16,249 nucleotides of DNA from JAJPKK01 sp035311445 (lineage in GTDB: Bacteria > Pseudomonadota > Alphaproteobacteria > Rhizobiales > Xanthobacteraceae): positions 1 through 16,249 of the forward strand of contig DATGCX010000067.1 in NCBI GenBank assembly GCA_035311445.1, written 5' to 3'. Position 1 is the first letter of the stretch, and the number at the start of each line of letters is the position of its first letter. The translations under genes and the position numbers were made by a program. The notes under the pieces are model-generated. The model saw nothing but the letters and a program-made list of their open reading frames with translations, was not told the DNA's origin and did not search any database. Shown piece by piece: positions 13,781 through 16,249 of the stretch.

Positions 13781-16084
13781 ATGACGAAATTTGAAAGACC
13801 CGCCGCCTTCTCCCGCCGCGCCATGCTCAAGTCGGGCGGCGCACTCGTCGTTTCGATCGGCATGCCGATCAGCCTCGATACCGTGCTGGCCGTGAGTGAA
13901 GCCAACGCCCAGGTCGCCGGCCAATTCGCGGCGGCCATCAAGCCGCCGCTCACTCCGGATCACCTCTCCTCCTACATCGCGGTGAACGCCGACGGTACCG
14001 TGGCGGCCTTCTTCGGCAAAATGGACATGGGCCATGGCATCACGGTCGCCATTGCCCAAATGGTGGCCGAGGAACTCGACGTTCCGTTCAAGGCGGTCAA
14101 GATGCACCTGGCCGACACTGCCACCAGCGTGCAGCAAGGCGGCGCATCGGGCTCGACCGGCATCCAGCTGGGCGGCAAGCAGATGCGTATAGCGGCGGCC
14201 GAAGCCCGCCGCGTGCTGGTCGAGATGGCGGCGGAGAGGCTCTCCGTTCCGGCCGACCAGCTCACGGTGATCGACGGCGTGGTTCAGTCGAAGGCCGATG
14301 CCACCAAGAAGGTGTCCTATGCGGAACTGATCGGCGGACGCTACTTCAACGTCCCGCTAGAGTGGAACAAGCAGTACGGCAACACCCTCTACGCACCCGG
14401 CAAGGCGCAGCCCAAGAAGCCGAGCGAATACAAGATCGTCGGCAAGCCGATCAAGCGCGAGGACGTAGCTCCGAAAGTATTTGCCCAGGAGGACTTCTGC
14501 ACCGACGTCAAGCTGCCCGGAATGATGCATGGGCGCATGTTACGTCCCCCCGTCGCCGGCAGCGTCCCGGTGAAAGTCGACGAAAGCTCCATCAAGGACA
14601 TCCCGGGCGCCCGCGTGGTGTGGCAGAACGCCTTCCTCGGCGTGGTGGCGGACAAGGAGTGGGATGCCATCCAGGCCATGCAGAAGCTCAAGGTGGAATG
14701 GTCGCAGGTTACGCCGCCGTTCCCGCCCCAGGCATCATTGTATGACCACATCCGCAAGTCCGCGGTGCGCAAGAAAACCGTGGAGAAGCAGAACGGCAAT
14801 GTGGATGACGCCTTCAAGGCCGCCGCGAAGGTGATCGAGGCGGAATACGAATGGCCGTTCCAATCCCATGCTGCCATGGGGCCGGCCTGCGCGCTGGTCG
14901 AGGTCAAGGACGGCTTCGCGACCTGCTTCTCCGGCAGCCAGAAAACGCACTTCGTGCAGGAAGGCATTGCGGCGACGCTCGAATTGCCCCTGGAGAAGGT
15001 CCACGTCAAATGGTTGACGGGGCCGGGCAGCTACGGCCGCAACGACGCCGACGACTGCGCTGCGGATGCCGCGGTGCTGGCCAAGGCGGTCGGCAAGCCG
15101 GTGCGGCTGCAATACATGCGCGAGCAGGGCACCGGCTGGGATCCCAAGGGTCCAGCATCTGTGCACAAGGCGCGCATGGCCTTCGATGCGGCCGGAAATA
15201 TCACGGCGTACGAGTTCACCAGCAAGGGCTTTTCGCGGATCGACGTCAACACCAACGGCGGCAAGCCGGAGGACACGCTGGCGGGTCAAACCCGCGGCGT
15301 CGAGCTTCACTCCGGCGACGGCTTCGGCGTGCCTGCGGAGTCCTACGAGTTCGCCAACAAGCGGCTCACCTGGGAGACCATTCCGCCGCTGCTCGACCGC
15401 GCCTCGCCGCTGCGCTCAGCGCACCTGCGCGATCCGGTCGGCCCGCAAATCCACTTCGCGAGCGAATCCTTCATGGACGAAGTGGCGGCGGCGCTCAATC
15501 TCGATCCCGTAGAGTTCCGGCTCAGGCACCTCAAGGAGCCCCGCGACATCGCGGTGGTCAAAGCGGCAGCCGAGAAGGCCGGCTGGCAGCCGCGTCCGTC
15601 GCCCCAGCGCCAGACCGGCGTGAAGGTCAATGGTCGCGGCATCGCCTATGCGCAACGCAACGGCACACGCGTGGCGGTGATCGCCGAGGTGGAGGTCGAT
15701 CGCTCGTCCGGCAAGATCTACGCACGCCGCTTCGTGGTCGCCCATGACTGCGGCCAGATCATCAATCCGGACGGACTTGCGAAGTGCATCGAGGGCAACA
15801 TCGTGCAGGGCATCAGCCGCACCCTGTGGGAAGAGGTCAAGTTCAACGATAAGGCCGTGACCACGGTCGATTGGATCAGCTATCCGATCCTTGACATCAC
15901 CGAGACCCCCGAGAAGATCGAAACGGTGCTGATCGACCATCCGGAAATCGCCCCATCGGGCGCCGGCGAACCGTCCATCCGGCCGGTCGCCGCCGCAATC
16001 GCCAATGCGATTTTCGATGCTACCGGGGTGCGCATGCGCCGCGTGCCGTTCTCGCCCGACCGGGTGAAGGCGGCGCTGGCGTAG
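13781..16084 (+). CDS. Molybdopterin-binding large subunit of a xanthine-dehydrogenase-family hydroxylase, Tat-exported (IorB/NicB-like)
   Basis: This 767-residue catalytic subunit binds the molybdenum cofactor and hydroxylates an unknown aldehyde or N-heterocycle. A twin-arginine leader is plain: SRRAMLK (11-17), then the hydrophobic ALVVSIGMPI, with likely cleavage after about residue 43 (ANA). The order then follows the IorB group: GKMDMGHGITVAIAQMVAEE, GASGSTGIQLGGKQMR, FQSHAAMGPACALVE, GPGSYGRNDADDCAADAAVL, the late LRDPVGPQIHFASESFMDEV, and the active-site Glu730 in GAGEPS. The YGRNDADD and MGPACA forms recall NicB-type subunits, but the cytochrome c domains of NicB are absent. ATG at 13781 follows GAGGAGG. 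No FAD, cytochrome or XdhC-like maturation gene is visible in the window, so the electron acceptor is unknown. The stop codon lies in the tip of a repeat element. Confidence 0.93.
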   Translation: MTKFERPAAFSRRAMLKSGGALVVSIGMPISLDTVLAVSEANAQVAGQFAAAIKPPLTPDHLSSYIAVNADGTVAAFFGKMDMGHGITVAIAQMVAEELDVPFKAVKMHLADTATSVQQGGASGSTGIQLGGKQMRIAAAEARRVLVEMAAERLSVPADQLTVIDGVVQSKADATKKVSYAELIGGRYFNVPLEWNKQYGNTLYAPGKAQPKKPSEYKIVGKPIKREDVAPKVFAQEDFCTDVKLPGMMHGRMLRPPVAGSVPVKVDESSIKDIPGARVVWQNAFLGVVADKEWDAIQAMQKLKVEWSQVTPPFPPQASLYDHIRKSAVRKKTVEKQNGNVDDAFKAAAKVIEAEYEWPFQSHAAMGPACALVEVKDGFATCFSGSQKTHFVQEGIAATLELPLEKVHVKWLTGPGSYGRNDADDCAADAAVLAKAVGKPVRLQYMREQGTGWDPKGPASVHKARMAFDAAGNITAYEFTSKGFSRIDVNTNGGKPEDTLAGQTRGVELHSGDGFGVPAESYEFANKRLTWETIPPLLDRASPLRSAHLRDPVGPQIHFASESFMDEVAAALNLDPVEFRLRHLKEPRDIAVVKAAAEKAGWQPRPSPQRQTGVKVNGRGIAYAQRNGTRVAVIAEVEVDRSSGKIYARRFVVAHDCGQIINPDGLAKCIEGNIVQGISRTLWEEVKFNDKAVTTVDWISYPILDITETPEKIETVLIDHPEIAPSGAGEPSIRPVAAAIANAIFDATGVRMRRVPFSPDRVKAALA

Positions 16085-16181
16085 GGTGGGTTAGCGCCCG
16101 AAGGGCGCGTAACCCACCGTTTTGTTTGTTCCGGAGCGCCGCCGGTGGGTTACGCCGCCTTCGGCGGCTAACCCACCCTAC
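16081..16181. terminator. Inverted-repeat element between convergent genes, probable bidirectional terminator
   Basis: The outer arms are a perfect 15-base inverted repeat, GTAGGGTGGGTTAGC (16081-16095) and GCTAACCCACCCTAC (16167-16181). Two strong hairpins lie inside: 16085-16118 and 16144-16177, each with GGTGGGTTA paired to TAACCCACC. A T-rich stretch (TTTTGTTTGTT) separates them, following the first hairpin on the plus strand. The tips contain the TAG stop codons of both flanking genes. Termination in both directions is a reasonable inference. Confidence 0.75.
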
Positions 16182-16249
16182 GTCTCCACCTCCGCCCACC
16201 GCCGCTCGGCTATGCTGCGATAGCAGGCCTCGGCGAAGGCGACGTCGCG
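16178..16249 (-). CDS. C-terminal end of a minus-strand gene, possibly a Gfo/Idh/MocA-family oxidoreductase
   Basis: Read on the minus strand from the right edge, 23 codons stay open and end in TAG at 16180-16178. The peptide is RDVAFAEACYRSIAERRWAE followed by VET. A C-terminal helix of the form F.....R.AY.SI.E.R.VE is common in Gfo/Idh/MocA NAD(P)-dependent oxidoreductases, so that family is suggested. The fragment is too short for certainty, and the rest of the gene lies outside the window. Confidence 0.5.
   Translation of the reverse strand, partial: RDVAFAEACYRSIAERRWAEVET

Noticed and set aside
13781..16084. Naming the large subunit as nicotinate dehydrogenase NicB
   Set aside because: Some motifs are NicB-like, but the cytochrome c domains and other nicotinate-pathway genes are missing, so only a family-level call is justified.

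Overview
The window looks like a piece of a high-GC alphaproteobacterial chromosome, most likely from the Bradyrhizobium/Rhodopseudomonas side of the Hyphomicrobiales. This rests on base composition, codon use, AGGAG-type ribosome binding sites and, above all, several REP-like inverted-repeat elements (tips GTAGCCC...GGGCTAC and GTAGGGTGGG...CCCACCCTAC) of a kind I associate with such genomes. The species cannot be fixed from sequence reading alone. No tRNA, rRNA, insertion sequence, integrase or CRISPR array was seen.

Layout from left to right. (1) Minus strand, 1-2183: a 3-hydroxyisobutyrate-dehydrogenase-family oxidoreductase followed by the start of an M24-fold (creatinase / aminopeptidase P-like) hydrolase that runs off the left edge, with a repeat element between them. 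(2) Plus strand, 2582-9596: an unrecognised polytopic membrane protein, then a tightly packed transporter operon of nitrate/sulfonate/taurine type (two different but paralogous permeases, an ATPase, a substrate-binding protein), an LVIVD-repeat beta-propeller protein and, after another repeat element, a COG0523 (CobW-like) metal-handling GTPase. (3) 9772-9981: a 69-residue membrane protein. (4) Minus strand, 13070-10178: a second, complete transporter of the same superfamily (binding protein, ATPase, one permease). (5) Plus strand, 13303-16084, divergent from the second transporter: the iron-sulfur and molybdopterin subunits of a xanthine-dehydrogenase-family hydroxylase whose large subunit carries a twin-arginine leader. 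(6) 16178-16249: the last 23 codons of a minus-strand gene, possibly a Gfo/Idh/MocA oxidoreductase.

Taken together this reads as an accessory catabolic region: two importers for small organic molecules sit beside three kinds of catabolic enzyme (molybdenum hydroxylase, beta-hydroxyacid dehydrogenase, M24 hydrolase). No substrate can be named from the sequence. The most unusual points are the tandem heteromeric permease pair, the pairing of a histidine-rich LVIVD propeller with a COG0523 GTPase inside a transporter operon, an M24 enzyme with a metal-ligand Asp replaced by Cys, a dehydrogenase with an altered substrate-binding motif, and a repeat element whose two tips supply the stop codons of both convergent genes at the right end.
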